From: Nothophaeocryptopus gaeumannii
Taxonomy: Eukaryota > Ascomycota > Dothideomycetes > Mycosphaerellales > Mycosphaerellaceae
Assembly: GCA_031771865.1 (NCBI GenBank)
Contig: JASISA010000036.1
Span: 558,001 to 622,000 of the forward strand
Direction: 5' to 3'
DNA: 64,000 bases
Positions 1-11,100 of the stretch are shown piece after piece. The stretch's first letter is position 1, and each line of letters opens with the position of its first letter. Made by a program: the position numbers and the translations under genes. The notes below the pieces were generated by a model. The model worked only from the letters and a program-made list of their open reading frames with translations. It was not told the origin of the DNA and ran no database searches.

Positions 1-446
1 GGAATCACTCAGCGAACGAATGTGAGACAAATGGTGTCCTGAGGCTGGAACTTGGGGTCTCGGTCCTGGTTGAGCCGGTTGCCGTAAGAGGCTCGATACG
101 GGTGCATCTCGAAGGGAGTTTCGAGGAGTTGTGCGTGGTTTGGATGGTCCAGGGACGCTTCGAACAGCTTTGCGGACAGCTTTGAGCTGTGGCGGGTCAG
201 ATACAGATCAATAAAGAAGGGAATCAAGACGACAGACCTTCTTCTTCGCTTGCTTGTAGTCGAGGTAGTTGTCCTGGCCGAGTCAGGTCTGCTACATGGC
301 CTGCTTTTGCGAAGACTCAGCAACGTACCTTCCACTCTGGGATGGCCTGTTCATCGAGCTCCTGGACGTCACGGTCAGCGGTCTCAATGCAATTCAAGTC
401 TGTTGCTGAGACGGTCTGGATGAGATCTAACCTTGGCGAACTTCAT
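1..446 (-). CDS. SPX-EXS phosphate transporter/sensor, SYG1/XPR1 family (5' part only)
   Basis: Only the N-terminal SPX domain is present; the gene leaves the window at position 1. It is split into tiny exons that were joined by frame and splice consensus: 446-432 (MKFAK), 361-329 (ELDEQAIPEWK), 273-238 (DNYLDYKQAKKK), then from 186 onward (LKAVRKAVRS...), with introns of 70, 55 and 51 nt. The joined start matches the SPX signature, M-K-F-A-K...L-D-E...P-E-W...Y-L-D-Y-K-x-x-K-K-x-L-K. SPX domains bind inositol pyrophosphates; in SYG1/XPR1 proteins they precede an EXS membrane domain linked to phosphate export or signalling. The assignment to SYG1 rather than another SPX protein rests on the 'KKKLKA' continuation and the later DAPVSSLLR-like stretch, because the EXS domain itself lies outside the window. 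The last exon stays open to base 1. Confidence 0.82.
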
Positions 447-704
447 GCTCCCAACGGAAGCTCACTCGACTGTGTGGGGCGTGTGTGGTTAGTTTTGCCT
501 GAGGTGTTCGATGCGAGGTTCGAGATGCCACGCCTGCACGTTTTCGCGCACGTACCCTCTCGGCTGCAGCTCGGCCCGCCCGACCAATCAAAGCTGACAG
601 ACGTCCGAGAGCTGCGAGACTCGCCAGAGTAGAGCTGATCGGGTCTCGATATTCGATATGGGATTATGATATAGATCTGCTGCATCTGGAGGCATGTCGC
701 CGCT
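447..704. other. Intergenic region upstream of SPX gene and downstream of GT90
   Basis: About 260 bp between the SPX start codon and the GT90 stop codon. It should hold the promoter of the leftward SPX gene and the 3' end of the GT90 transcript. Open frames crossing it have no recognisable content. Confidence 0.6.
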
Positions 705-2765
705 CTAGTCCACAGCAGGCACTCTTCTATCAAATTCCTCCATCTCGGCTCCCCCGTCTCCAACAAATCCGATGCTCTCCCGGTTATCGTCAATGATCCG
801 CCCATACTCCAACAGCAGCCGGAACAGGTAGATCTCTAGATCTTCGCGCCGAAGAACTTTAGCTGCCCACTCGCGGCCTTGTTTCGCGAGCTTCATGGCT
901 TCATAATCATGTCTCCACACCGTGACATCTTTGTTGGCTCCCTCGCTTTCTCTCTCGTAACCACTGGATCTTGTCCCATACCCAATGAAGTAGAGCAGCA
1001 GGCTGTAGAGCTCATCGTATCGGTTGTCGAGAGGGACGAAGTGCCTCCACGCAAAGAGGCGACTATCGTGAAACTCGCGAAAGATGGTGGCTTTAAGCCC
1101 CAGTGATCGAGACTGCAGGAAGGCACGCCATCGTCCAGAAAAGGAGTGCCCGTCGACATCGATCAGATATTTGGATTTGAATGTCTCAGTGAACGTCGTT
1201 TGATTGAGCATCTGAAGCGAGGAGTTGTAGAAATCACAGTTCGGGATGCAAGCCATCTTTTCAGTGAAGCCCACATCAGTGTACTCACTAGCATAGGCAG
1301 CTGGCTGGAAGTCATGGCGTGCGTAGCGTCCAACATAGGGGTTGATGTTCGACATGATGCTCGTCGTGTTGTCGTTCAGCTCAGTGCTGTTAGTCATCAG
1401 CACGAGGCGATGTCGATGCATATTTCGCCAGCGTGCTGGATCATCCGCGACGGTGTTTCCACCGCTCGTGACACCACGCCAGATCATCATGTCATCTTTG
1501 TCATCCCAATTGATGTCTTGCAGGTCGTTGTAATTGTACCGCTTGTCCTTCTTCCAGTACATGTTGGCCGGAAACAGAATGTCGTTGTTCACATTGACCT
1601 TGCACTCGCCGAAGATCGGTACCAGTTTGTGAGTTACTACCATAGAAGTGCTGGCATACAACATGCCATGGAGACGCTGGATCTGGGGTCCAATAGTGCA
1701 CAGGTCGGACGAGAGGTTGAAGTTGGTGATGAAGCCGCCGTCAGCATACTTATAGCTTTGTTCTGCCTTCTGCAAACTGCTTGCAGACGTCGGGTCCCGT
1801 GCACGCGATTCGGGCGGACAAGCCTTTGAAGCAAGATCCATGAACTGTCCACCAGCGAAGTTGAACCACTCATACTCCGGGCGCGGATCGTCAGCAGTTG
1901 CAACACGATAATTTGGGTACACGAATGGATTCCAGCAATGTAGCCAAGTAGGTTCCGGATACTGAGGTCGAGGGATGAACATGCCCTTCATGCCTTTGGT
2001 GTATTGATTCTGCACTCCGTCTTCGGTCAGCGATCTGGTCTCCTCTTCGACCCTGAGATGCTCCTGCATATCTTCCCATGGTACGACCACGCGAGGCTGA
2101 TCCATGCGATTGATCGGTATGTCCATGTCTGGAAGGTATTGGGCGATCGTCTTCACCATCTTCATAAACGTTTCAGACCGCCAACCCCACTCCTCTTGGA
2201 AAAGCTGCCCATCACGAAGGCTGATGGTCGCAACCAAATCGCCCGGCTCGTCAGATGAGTGTGCTGCAAAATGTCGAATCTCGAAAGGAGGTATGGCCCA
2301 AAACGGCCTGAGATCATCATGTATTTGTTGAAAGTCGTCTATATTATGTACTTTTCTTTCCCGTGCGAAGCGATACCAGTTCTGGAAGCCTGGTGGTGGG
2401 TGTCTGCCATATCGCTTTCTGTATTTTGAAACTGTCTCTTTGAATGTCCTGCTCCTGTCGCTGTCGTATTCGTGAAATCGTTGGTCTGCCTGGTGCATCA
2501 GCTGTCTGATCGGGTGCTCGTCGTCAACCTCGACCTGCGGAGTGGGCTCTCTCGTCTTCTTCCAGACATGGTCCCCTATCCTCTGCTCGCTGCTTCCAGG
2601 AATGGAAGGCAGCCACTCGTCGAACAGAATGGACTTGGAATGTTCGCTCCAGAAGACGCTCAGGTTGACGATGAAGAGAGCGAAGAGCAAGATTGCGACT
2701 GAGACCACAATCTTGCGACCAGGATGCCAGTTGCCGCGCTGCTGGGCGCGTCCCGCAGCGGGCAT
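705..2765 (-). CDS. GT90 (CAP10-type) glycosyltransferase, type II membrane protein
   Basis: Predicted 686 aa. The open frame extends 13 codons further upstream, but only to a TTG; the first in-frame ATG is at 2765 (MPAAGRAQQRG). A short basic cytoplasmic tail is followed by one hydrophobic segment at about residues 18-37 (VVSVAILLFALFIVNLSVF), so the enzyme should sit in the Golgi/ER with a lumenal catalytic domain. The C-terminal half carries CAP10/GT90 hallmarks: MMIWRGVTSGG, then KYLIDVDGHSFSGRW, then a KATIFREFHDSRLFAWRHFVPL block followed by DELYSLLLYF. In Cryptococcus this family includes capsule xylosyltransferases; in other fungi it decorates wall or glycolipid glycans. The sugar donor cannot be read from sequence. 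It is divergent from uL15m with a 185-bp gap. No intron is needed. Confidence 0.88.
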   Translation of the reverse strand: MPAAGRAQQRGNWHPGRKIVVSVAILLFALFIVNLSVFWSEHSKSILFDEWLPSIPGSSEQRIGDHVWKKTREPTPQVEVDDEHPIRQLMHQADQRFHEYDSDRSRTFKETVSKYRKRYGRHPPPGFQNWYRFARERKVHNIDDFQQIHDDLRPFWAIPPFEIRHFAAHSSDEPGDLVATISLRDGQLFQEEWGWRSETFMKMVKTIAQYLPDMDIPINRMDQPRVVVPWEDMQEHLRVEEETRSLTEDGVQNQYTKGMKGMFIPRPQYPEPTWLHCWNPFVYPNYRVATADDPRPEYEWFNFAGGQFMDLASKACPPESRARDPTSASSLQKAEQSYKYADGGFITNFNLSSDLCTIGPQIQRLHGMLYASTSMVVTHKLVPIFGECKVNVNNDILFPANMYWKKDKRYNYNDLQDINWDDKDDMMIWRGVTSGGNTVADDPARWRNMHRHRLVLMTNSTELNDNTTSIMSNINPYVGRYARHDFQPAAYASEYTDVGFTEKMACIPNCDFYNSSLQMLNQTTFTETFKSKYLIDVDGHSFSGRWRAFLQSRSLGLKATIFREFHDSRLFAWRHFVPLDNRYDELYSLLLYFIGYGTRSSGYERESEGANKDVTVWRHDYEAMKLAKQGREWAAKVLRREDLEIYLFRLLLEYGRIIDDNRESIGFVGDGGAEMEEFDRRVPAVD

Positions 2766-2950
2766 GGCATCTTCAAGAATGAAGGGTTCAAGGTTGAAAC
2801 TCAAAGCATGGGTTGAGCTGAGTCGTGAACTTGGAAGTTGCTTGTTCGTATTGGCCTGAGGCTCCTATCCCGCGGACAGCAACCTCGTGGAGCAACGAGC
2901 AAGGAGACCAGCTTCGCGAGTATCACAGACACACTTCTCCATCACACACA
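2766..2950. promoter_or_regulatory. Shared divergent promoter, GT90 / uL15m
   Basis: Only 185 bp separate the ATG of the leftward GT90 gene and the ATG of the rightward ribosomal protein gene, so both 5' leaders and core promoters must lie here. No TATA box is evident; short CA/CT-rich stretches precede the ribosomal protein ATG. Confidence 0.5.
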
Positions 2951-3943
2951 ATGCCTCCTCGATTACAGCTGTTGCGGCGTGCCGCTGTCACAATACCTGC
3001 GCAGCCAGCATACCAGCCGATCGCGCCGTTCCTATATCCATTCCTGAACCAACAACGCTCTGCCTCGATTCTATCCTCCCTATCAGATACCAAGGGCGCA
3101 TATAATAAGAGGATTCGAAGAGGCCGCGGTCCGGCTAGTGGAAAGGGAAAGACATCGGGGCGAGGTCACAAGGGTCAGAAGCAGCATGGAAAGGTGCCGG
3201 CAGGCTTCAACGGTGGACAAACACCAGACTGGGTCGTGGCAGGAAAGCGAGGGTTCAAGAATCCGTACGTTGTCATATATACATTGGCGATACGCACTCA
3301 TACTGACAAGAAGTCCAGGTTCTCCATCGACATGACCAAGATAAATCTGAATCGCATCCAGGACTGGATCAACCAGGGCCGACTAGATCCGGCGAAACCC
3401 ATCACCATGAAGGAACTCAATAAGTCGCGCTGCGTTCATGGCGTGAAGGACGGTGTAAAGCTCTTAGCTCGCGGAAAGGACGAGCTCACAACTCCTATCA
3501 ATATCGTTGTCTCCCGAGCGAGCGCTGAAGCGATCAACACCATTGAACGACTTGGCGGAACTGTCACCACACGATACTATACCGACTTCGCTATCAAGAA
3601 GATCATGAAAGGAGAAATGGACCCGATCAACAGCCTGCAGTCACGTATCAACATGAACGTTGCGCCTGAGGAGAATGCAGAGGAGGCCGCAGAGCAGGTT
3701 GCCAACAAGCTGGCCCAAGATGCGAAAAAGTACAAGTACAGACTGCCAGATCCTACTAGTAGAAAGGATCTTGAGTTCTATCGCGATTCGGCCAAGAGGG
3801 GTTATTTAAGCCATCTTGTTGAAGAAGGCCATGGGCCAAGTTTGTTCTTCAGGATGCCTGGGTTGGGAAGCAAGATTGCCAGCAAGAAGCAGTCGGGTAA
3901 GCGCGCGTCCACACAACAACGCGGCGAGAACCGGCTATGGTAG
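2951..3943 (+). CDS. mrpl10: Mitochondrial large-subunit ribosomal protein uL15m
   Basis: Homologue of bacterial L15 and yeast MRPL10, a component of the mitochondrial ribosome large subunit. The start MPPRLQLLRRAAVTIPAQPA is Arg-rich and lacks acid residues, as expected of a mitochondrial presequence. The L15 core follows: RGRGPASGKGKTSGRGHKGQ, GFNGGQTPDW, GKRGFKNP, then NLNRIQDWINQGRLDP. The 3265-3318 stretch (54 nt, GTACGT...TCCAG) is best read as an intron: removing it restores GFKN-P-FS, whereas reading through inserts 18 residues that do not fit the family. Because 54 is divisible by three and the intron has no stop, the frame stays open across it. The spliced product is 312 aa. The ATG at 2951 has a good context (CACAATGCC). 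Confidence 0.9.
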   Translation: MPPRLQLLRRAAVTIPAQPAYQPIAPFLYPFLNQQRSASILSSLSDTKGAYNKRIRRGRGPASGKGKTSGRGHKGQKQHGKVPAGFNGGQTPDWVVAGKRGFKNPYVVIYTLAIRTHTDKKSRFSIDMTKINLNRIQDWINQGRLDPAKPITMKELNKSRCVHGVKDGVKLLARGKDELTTPINIVVSRASAEAINTIERLGGTVTTRYYTDFAIKKIMKGEMDPINSLQSRINMNVAPEENAEEAAEQVANKLAQDAKKYKYRLPDPTSRKDLEFYRDSAKRGYLSHLVEEGHGPSLFFRMPGLGSKIASKKQSGKRASTQQRGENRLW

Positions 3944-4513
3944 ATAAATGTTGTGTAGATGTTCCAAAACTAAGTCAAATGCTATCCCCATCATTCTCGC
4001 ATGTGATTCCACAGCTGAAGCTCGTGCAATGGAGATCTCCGATTCTAGCGCCACAGACGCCAAGATCGACACAGACATGCAACCCATGCCAATCGCGCCA
4101 GCCTTTTCAGCCCAGCAACACCTTCACCAACCTAAAGTAGCATTTGCAGACTGACGGCCGGCTACAGCAGCAAAGCAATTACATGGCGTCAGCTGCACGT
4201 TCGGCTGACAATGCTCCTGTCAGCGCCGTTGGATGAAAGGCACATCGGGCTCAAATCGATAAGAAAAATAGGGCGGGCGAACATCGGCGGAAGATGAAAT
4301 TATTCGCCAGCGAACCGTGCGGGTTCTCGTTTGGATGAGACGTTTTCTTTTATCTCAACGTCCATTCCAGGCGATGTCGCAATATGGAGCCGGCCGATGG
4401 TGAGAATGACAGTTTGTTGTTTTTTGTTCTTCTGGTGACTCCTTCCTTGTCGACAAGAGACAACCCACCTTGACAGCAAGCGCCATTGAGGTGACGGCAC
4501 AGAAGCCACAACA
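3944..4513. other. Gene-free stretch between uL15m and DUF1275 gene
   Basis: About 570 bp holding the 3' end of uL15m and the promoter/leader of the next gene. No ORF here has recognisable content, and no RNA gene was seen. Confidence 0.55.
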
Positions 4514-5600
4514 ATGTCGGCAGCCATCCCCGAGATACCGGCGAGCAGTGCTGCCAGCGATATTGAGAAAGATGCAAAGGTTCTTGGAGAAGGACCTGAC
4601 GTTGGAACAGAGGCTGTGAATAAGCCTGAGCCGAAGAGACTCGGTGTCTTTTCCAAAAATTACATTCTTGGGCCAGTGGAGAAGGAACGAGGCGACTTGG
4701 CCTTGCTCGCGTGCTGTCTCGTCACTGGAATGGTTGATGCCGGGTGAGTTCAGGAAACACATGCCATGACCGAAAGGCGATCAATCTATCAAGAACGTAC
4801 TAACTTCTGCCAGTTCCTTTATGAACTTCGGCGTGTTTGTCGGCATGCAGACTGGTAAGTCAAGGTCGAATAGCGCGAGCTGCACGTGCTCGCGCCAATC
4901 GCATTATGCTTGTGGCCCTCTCTCACTTTGAGTGCCATGCTGAGACCAGTTCACAGGAAACACCGTGATCCTTGGCCTCAGCACAGCAGGTCTTCCCAAC
5001 AATCCACATGCCTGGTTGACAACATTGGTATCAATCGCTTCTTTCCTCGTCGGTGCATTCTTGACGTTTCGGATCTCCAACGCCATCGCCCCCAAAGGAC
5101 CAAACTCCAATCGCCTGCTGGCAAGCTCACTGCTATTCATCCAGGGCCTCTTCATCGTCCTAGCCGCAGGGCTTGCAACGCCAGATGGACTGATTCCTCA
5201 GAACCCAAACTCCACTGGCCGGCATGAACGCAAACCAGAGAGCGTCATTGATAACATCCTCATCGTGTCGTTGTTCGCACCTCTGGGTCTGCAAGCAGGG
5301 ATGCAAATCGCTACCTCACGACTACTGGGCTTCAACGAGCTACCTGTCAATGTCTTGACATCGACATATTGCGACCTGATGGGCGACTTCAGACTCTTTG
5401 CGCTGAACAATGTCAAGCGAAATCGCAGAGCGATAGCCGCAGTATTGCTGCTTGTTGGAGCGATCGCAGCGGGATGGCTGATGAGGAGCTCCGGTGGGTT
5501 GGAGAGTGTGCTCTGGATCTCGGCTGGGATCAAGGTTCTCAGTGGTGTTGCTATGTTCTTCGGGCTGCCGGTCGCGAAGCAGGTCACGGGAACTTCTTGA
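4514..5600 (+). CDS. DUF1275 (YoaK-type) multi-pass membrane protein
   Basis: Three exons join in frame: 4514-4743, 4814-4854 and 4957-5600, giving 304 aa. Intron 1 has donor GTGAGT and a perfect TACTAAC branch site at 4797-4803 before the acceptor at 4813; intron 2 has donor GTAAGT. The joined sequence reads ...GMVDAGSFMNFGVFVGMQTGNTVILGL..., the conserved DUF1275 start, where the bacterial family has an MTGN-like motif. About six hydrophobic segments follow, including LTTLVSIASFLVGAFLTF, LFIQGLFIVLAAGL and AIAAVLLLVGAIAAGWLM. A soluble N-terminal tail of about 65 residues precedes them. The family's substrate is unknown; it is common in fungi and bacteria. Downstream the gene ends in a large gene-free gap. 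Confidence 0.87.
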
Positions 5601-6404
5601 AAGATGAAGAAGAAAAGCGCAGTGGCATGTCAAAATTTCCACGCACGGACGCACAAAGCGATTTGCAGAGCATCAACGCTCGCCGTGTCGAATGATGGGA
5701 CAGTGTGGGTCGATTGCTCACTTGGGAGTGGAGAAAGGAACATCACCCTCACGATTGTACCAACGCGGCCTTGCGACTCGGTTGTATGATCAGACGAACA
5801 CTCTATATGGCACCACGATTTGCAGATGATGCCAGCTGAGAGGTAGACGCCATGGGCCCTATACCCGCCAACAGAGGAAGCGCGGCGCAGTCTGCGGCAC
5901 AAGTACCGTTACCCTTCACCGGACGGCTCCTGTGACATATGGCGGCGGTCGAAAGTGATGTTGGCAACAGACCACCAGGAATGTCAAGAGGCCTGTTTGA
6001 TGAGCTAGAAGCCGGGGAATCAGGTAGCCAATGGGAGGCTGAAGCGGAACAGGCCAACAACATGTGAAGTTGCACGGACTGCGGATAAGAAGCTCGAGTT
6101 CCTATGCCTCGCACAATACCTCGAATAGATTCTAGACATATAAATCGACAAGCAAGCAATATTAAACAAGGAAATCCTGATTGTCTAGGGTCTTCGTGCA
6201 TCGAACCATGCCCGCTATGCATGACCAATGACAGGCCTTCAAGTGGGCCCGACATCGCACCTACCCGAAGCTTCGTCAACTTCATACTGTAGCTCAACCT
6301 CACCTTTAGCTCTCGCTCTGTATGACAACAATAAGATTCGTCGCCTCTCCGGCCCAAAAATATCCCTCTGCTCGCCCATCTTGCACCCTTCTTGTTCGTT
6401 CAAA
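5601..6404. other. Gene-free stretch upstream of MFS gene
   Basis: About 800 bp without a supported gene. A minus-strand open frame at 5803-6357 is low in complexity, lacks domain-like features and has no homologue I recognise. The last part should be the MFS promoter; CT-rich runs at about 6360-6400 sit just before its ATG. Confidence 0.5.
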
Positions 6405-8029
6405 ATGCCCTCTTCAACGTCCATCCTCCACCGCCTCTCTTCCGAACTAGGAATCTCAACGCTCTTGAGCTCCACGAGAGACGTCCATATCCTCCTCCTA
6501 ACCCGCTTCATCCGCATGTTCGCGTATGGATCTTCCACTCTAATACTCGCGCTCTTCTTCGCAGCCCTCGGCCACTCCGACACGAAAATCGGACTGTTCA
6601 TGACTCTCACTCTGGTACATCCCCCGTTCAACACCCAAACTCGCACGCCGGGAGAGAGTCGATCGCTGACGATGAACAGGTCGGCGATGTGTTGATTTCG
6701 TTGGCATTAACAATCGTAGCCGACAGATTAGGCCGTCGTCGAATCCTCCTCCTAGGTGCCCTCCTCATGACGCTTTCTGGAAGTATCTTCGCCCTCTTTT
6801 CGAATTACTGGATCCTCCTCCTCGCAGCCATTATAGGCGTCATCTCCCCCTCAGGAAGCGAAATCGGTCCCTTTCGTGCCGTTGAGGAATCCACGCTCGC
6901 GCACCTCACAGATGCGAAAGGGAGGAGCGATATCTTCGCCCTCTATGTCGCTGCAGGCACCCTCGGAACGGCTGGAGGAAGTCTCCTCTGCGGGTGGGGC
7001 ACGCAAGCATTGCAATCTGAGGGATGGACCGAAATTGGAAGTTATAAGGTTGTGTTTTGGGCTTATGCACTCATCGGGCTGGTGAAGGCGGGGATGACGG
7101 GATTGTTGAGTAAAGGCTGCGAATTGGAGGAGACCAAAGCGGAGCCAGATCCTGTGGAGCTTCGCCGAACCGCGGGAGGCCAACAGTCGGAAGAACAGCA
7201 GCCGTTTCTTGAAGATGGGGAGGAGCAGGACGAGAACGAAGAGCCCCAGCCGCCGAAGCCATCACCTCCACCGACGAAGAAGAAATGGTTCCAACTCTCG
7301 GCGAAGTCGCAGAGGACACTTGCGAAGCTTTGTGGACTGTTCTTCTTCGACTCGCTTGCGAGTGGGATGGTACCGGCTTCACTGATCGCGTACTTTATTA
7401 GTGGGAAGTTTGGGATGCCAGAAGGAACGCTCGGGACGATCATGGCGAGTTCACAATTCGTATCGAGTATGGGGAATATGGTGGCAAGTTCTGTGGCAAA
7501 GCGAATCGGTCTGGTGCGGACGAGTAAGTCTTTACATCCTTTCATTGCTAAAGTTTCTCTTCTTCTGCTAACACATGTGTTACCAGTGGTATTCACACAT
7601 CTCCCTTCCGCCATCTTCCTCGCCCTCCTCCCTGCCCCAACCTCCCTCTTCTTCACAATCGTGCTCCTCGTCGCCCGCTCATCCCTCTCCTCAATGGACC
7701 AAGCGCCCCGCAGCGCCTTTCTCTCCGCCGTCGTCCTCCCCGAAGAACGAACAGCCGTAATGGGCATCGTCAATACCGTCAAGACAATGAGTCAGAGTTC
7801 CGGACCGCTGATTACGGGTGTGTTGGCTGGAGAGAATCGGTTCTGGATTGCTTTCGTGGTAGCAGGATGTCTAAAGGCTGGATATGACTTGGCCATGTTG
7901 GGGATGTTTGCATCCATGCCGCTCGAAGGGGATCGTTCAAACGCCAGAGCGGCGAGTGAGCCTGAAGATCCTTCGAGTGATAACGCCGGCGAGGAGGCGA
8001 ACGAAAGGGATGCACCTGCTCGGACATAG
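6405..8029 (+). CDS. Major facilitator superfamily transporter (DHA1-like)
   Basis: Three exons: 6405-6614, 6680-7523 and 7587-8029, giving 498 aa. Intron 1 (65 nt, GTACAT...AACAG) joins FMTLTL to VGDVLISLAL. Intron 2 (63 nt, GTAAGT...TTACCAG) joins GLVRT to MVFTHLPSA; it is divisible by three and stopless, so the frame stays open through it. Motif A of the MFS appears as VADRLGRRR between TM2 and TM3. There are 6+6 hydrophobic segments split by an acidic/Pro-rich central loop at about residues 220-270 (QPFLEDGEEQDENEEPQPPK). The C-terminus is hydrophilic. The ligand cannot be assigned; homologous fungal proteins are usually annotated only as MFS transporters. The ATG at 6405 opens exon 1 in the frame that carries TM1. 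Confidence 0.85.
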
Positions 8030-8105
8030 TCCTCGTTCGGTGTAGGTGTACTGCGGCATCTCCTGGGCCTCCTCTTGCTTTGTGCACTGTTATGCTTCGA
8101 TCCGA

Positions 8106-11100
8106 TTAGGACCCAAAATTCATCTTAAGGGCGATCGTTGGCTCTCGGTCTGCACTCAAATCCTGTCTAGACCCACGATTGCCAGCCTGAGACTTCAGAA
8201 CCTGCTCCAGTAGCTGCTTGCGATCTCCAGTCATACTCGTTACGATACTGCGGAAAGTCGCATTGTCCGCTGCGGCGAGCTCAAGAAGCCGAGCAGCAAT
8301 GCCCGGGTACGAGTGTCGGCCATCCTTGCTCGCACAATTGAGAAGCATGTTGGTGAGCAGCACCACGGCCGGTGGCTTCTGCTCAGATGGCAGCTTGGAG
8401 GCATACGTCGTCAGTGTTTGACCCATCACTGGCTTGGTCTCCTCCATGCCTTCCAAGTCGGGGGCGTCCAGCATGAAGCTGATGGAGTGAGCGAAAGTCA
8501 GCCGAGGCGCAATTCCCTGCAGCATGAGAGTGCAATAGCAGCCAGCTGCCGTCTTTGTCGTCATTGGAGCTGTCAAGCACTCGCGCAGCTCGTTGACGAA
8601 TCGTAGCATAAGAGGATCATCAGGAAGGAACAGTGATTGCGCCGCAGATAGCAAGAGGGTGATGGCAAGCAACGTGTTCTTCTCGCATGGGAGACTGGCC
8701 TGGGTCTCTCGCTTCTGCGCGTTTCTCAAGATCGCAAGCAAACGCTTCAGACCGTTTTGAATTTGCTGCCTGGTCTCTGGACGCTCATCATCAGCCAGGC
8801 TGGCAACGAAACGGCGGAAGACCGGTAGCGCTTGGGGCACAACGACGGCTTGGCAACTTGCCGTGCCTAGGATGGTGACGAAGATGTTGAGGATGCAGGC
8901 GTGCAGATCAGTCTTAATGATCGAAGGGAATACCTCTGACACGTCAACGAGAGCCTGTAGCGAGGCACGAACCAGGTTGGTGGCCTCCTCAGCTGTCTCA
9001 AGATGTGCTGCCACAGGAGTGTCCGTCAAGCCAGGGACTAAGCCAGCAATGACCAGGAACACAATCCGCGTCAACTCAAATAGCTGCTCGATGTCCTCCG
9101 ACAGGTTGTCCCCTTGCACGGGTGTTCGTTGTCCCTTTCGTGAAGATGGATGTGCGAGCGACAGATTGCGAGCGATTTCGACGATAATGCCTTGCATGCT
9201 GAGGCTCTCAGTCAGGACCATGCGGTGGAATAGGTCCATAGTCTCGCTGAACACTACTTCCTGGTATACTGCATTGCCCGAGACGGACGGCCGAAGAATC
9301 TTGTTCAGCGCCCGCAGAATGTCCAGATTCCGCTGTCGGGTAAGCAGGTCGTCGTCGCCTGTGCGGACAGCGAGTGACTCGAAAGCTAAGCCATACAGGA
9401 CGAAGAAGAATGCGACTGGTTCCTCCCTATAGTTGATGCCGGTATTCTTTCGAGCGATCCCGTTGACTGCGCCGGGTTCGCTCTCACCATTTTCGTTCGC
9501 CAGCGTCTTGTTGTCCAAAGCATCGAATACAAATTCGCTGTCCTCGTCTATCAGGCTGGCAATCGCATCGACTAAGCTCAGCCAAGTGGCCTGATAGAAC
9601 TTGAGCAGCGTCTCACGATTCAGGGCAGCGTACACTATGTCCAGGTCACCAGAGGTAGCGGGTGTTGCAGTGGTTGCGGAGATGTCAGGCTCGAAGCGCA
9701 GTCGGCTGTACTCGCGCAAAGACGATATCCACAGCGGTACCAGTTGAGCAATGTGCGGCCTCACAACATCGACAAGATACTTTTGCTCCGAGCTGGCAAT
9801 CTGTAGTTCTGCCCATGCGGAAAAGACAGCCATACGCACCATGACTTGGGCATTCGCGCTCAATCCTTTCAGGTCCCCGATGCTGGCTGTATCCGCGTCT
9901 CGAGAGAAGCTGTCAAGGGCTGACACGAGCGTCTTCAGGATTCGGCCCATCCGATCAATATCTGTAACAATGCCCGTGGCGACGAACGTTGCACAGACAT
10001 TAACGGCAGCTGCAGCAAGCTCTGGCGAGGAATCGATGGCAAATGCCGGCGTGAGAGCCGAGCTGATCTGTGCTTGGTACTGCTCCAAGAGCATCGCCTC
10101 GGAGAAGTCGGGATCTGGCGTTCTCCCGAACATCTTGAGTATCTGGTCAATGATCTGCATTCCGACCACACGCAGCTCTGCGACGCCCGCAGTCGACGCG
10201 GAGAAAGCGATTCGGATGACATCTGCAACTCTGTGCTGGAGAGCTGCTTCACCTGGGCTATCGTCGCTGATGGTCGCCTCTTTTCTGATCGTGGCAATCA
10301 GGCTGTGCAGGCACTCCATGGCGAAAAGACGCACTTGCCAGCGCATGAGCTCCTGCGACGATGAAGGGGCTTGCACATCGTCTTCTTTTTGGGCACCAGC
10401 GGTGACAGCAAAGCCAGCAACCTCATCATCTTGCAGGTCAGGCCCCGCGGTTCCAATGGCGGGCGCAGCTGTCTTTGGTTGAAGCTCCTGCTTTGCTACA
10501 GTCTTCGTGAGAATATTGTTGCACCTTTGAATCCACTCACCAGGATTGCTGGACCCCGATTGCTGTAGCCAATTCATGAAGATGTTCCTGATCGATGTCT
10601 GACCAGTCTCATAGTTCAAGTACTCCCAGAGGCGGTCCTCCAGGCCAAGCCGGGCAGTACGTATAATCTCTGGTGCGTCACGTCGCATAAGGTTGAAGAG
10701 GCCATGTAGAGCCAATGCTGCAATCTCGGGTGACGACGAGTCAACATCACCCTGGAGTCGCCGCACGTACTGTGAGAACTCCATATGCCCAGGAGCGTAT
10801 AGCGACAAATGCTCGAAACATCGCAGGCTTTCCAAGAGAATGGCCGTGTCGTCCTCTTTCGAGAACAGGCGCACTAAGGTCAGGATCATATCTCTTGCCT
10901 TGGCCATATCCTGCAAGTCAGGCCCGAGAACGTTTATGACAGCATCCACGCCACGCGCGATGGCGGCAGTCACTGGAAGCTCCAGCTCCATGTTTGAGGA
11001 AGCTTGGGCGACGGTCTCCTCGTTGTGCCCATCGGAGACATACAGCTGGCTGAGCATACCGATAGTGCTTGTCACGTACCCAGAAAAGTTGAGTCCGGCA

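Noticed and set aside
1146..1829. 227-codon plus-strand open frame inside the GT90 gene
   Set aside because: It is antisense to a clearly coding frame, with no domain pattern.
5803..6357. 184-codon minus-strand frame in the gap before the MFS gene
   Set aside because: Composition looks random, no motif recognised, no splice or promoter support.
7063..7782. 239-codon minus-strand frame within the MFS gene
   Set aside because: Antisense shadow over the transporter; crosses its intron without structure.
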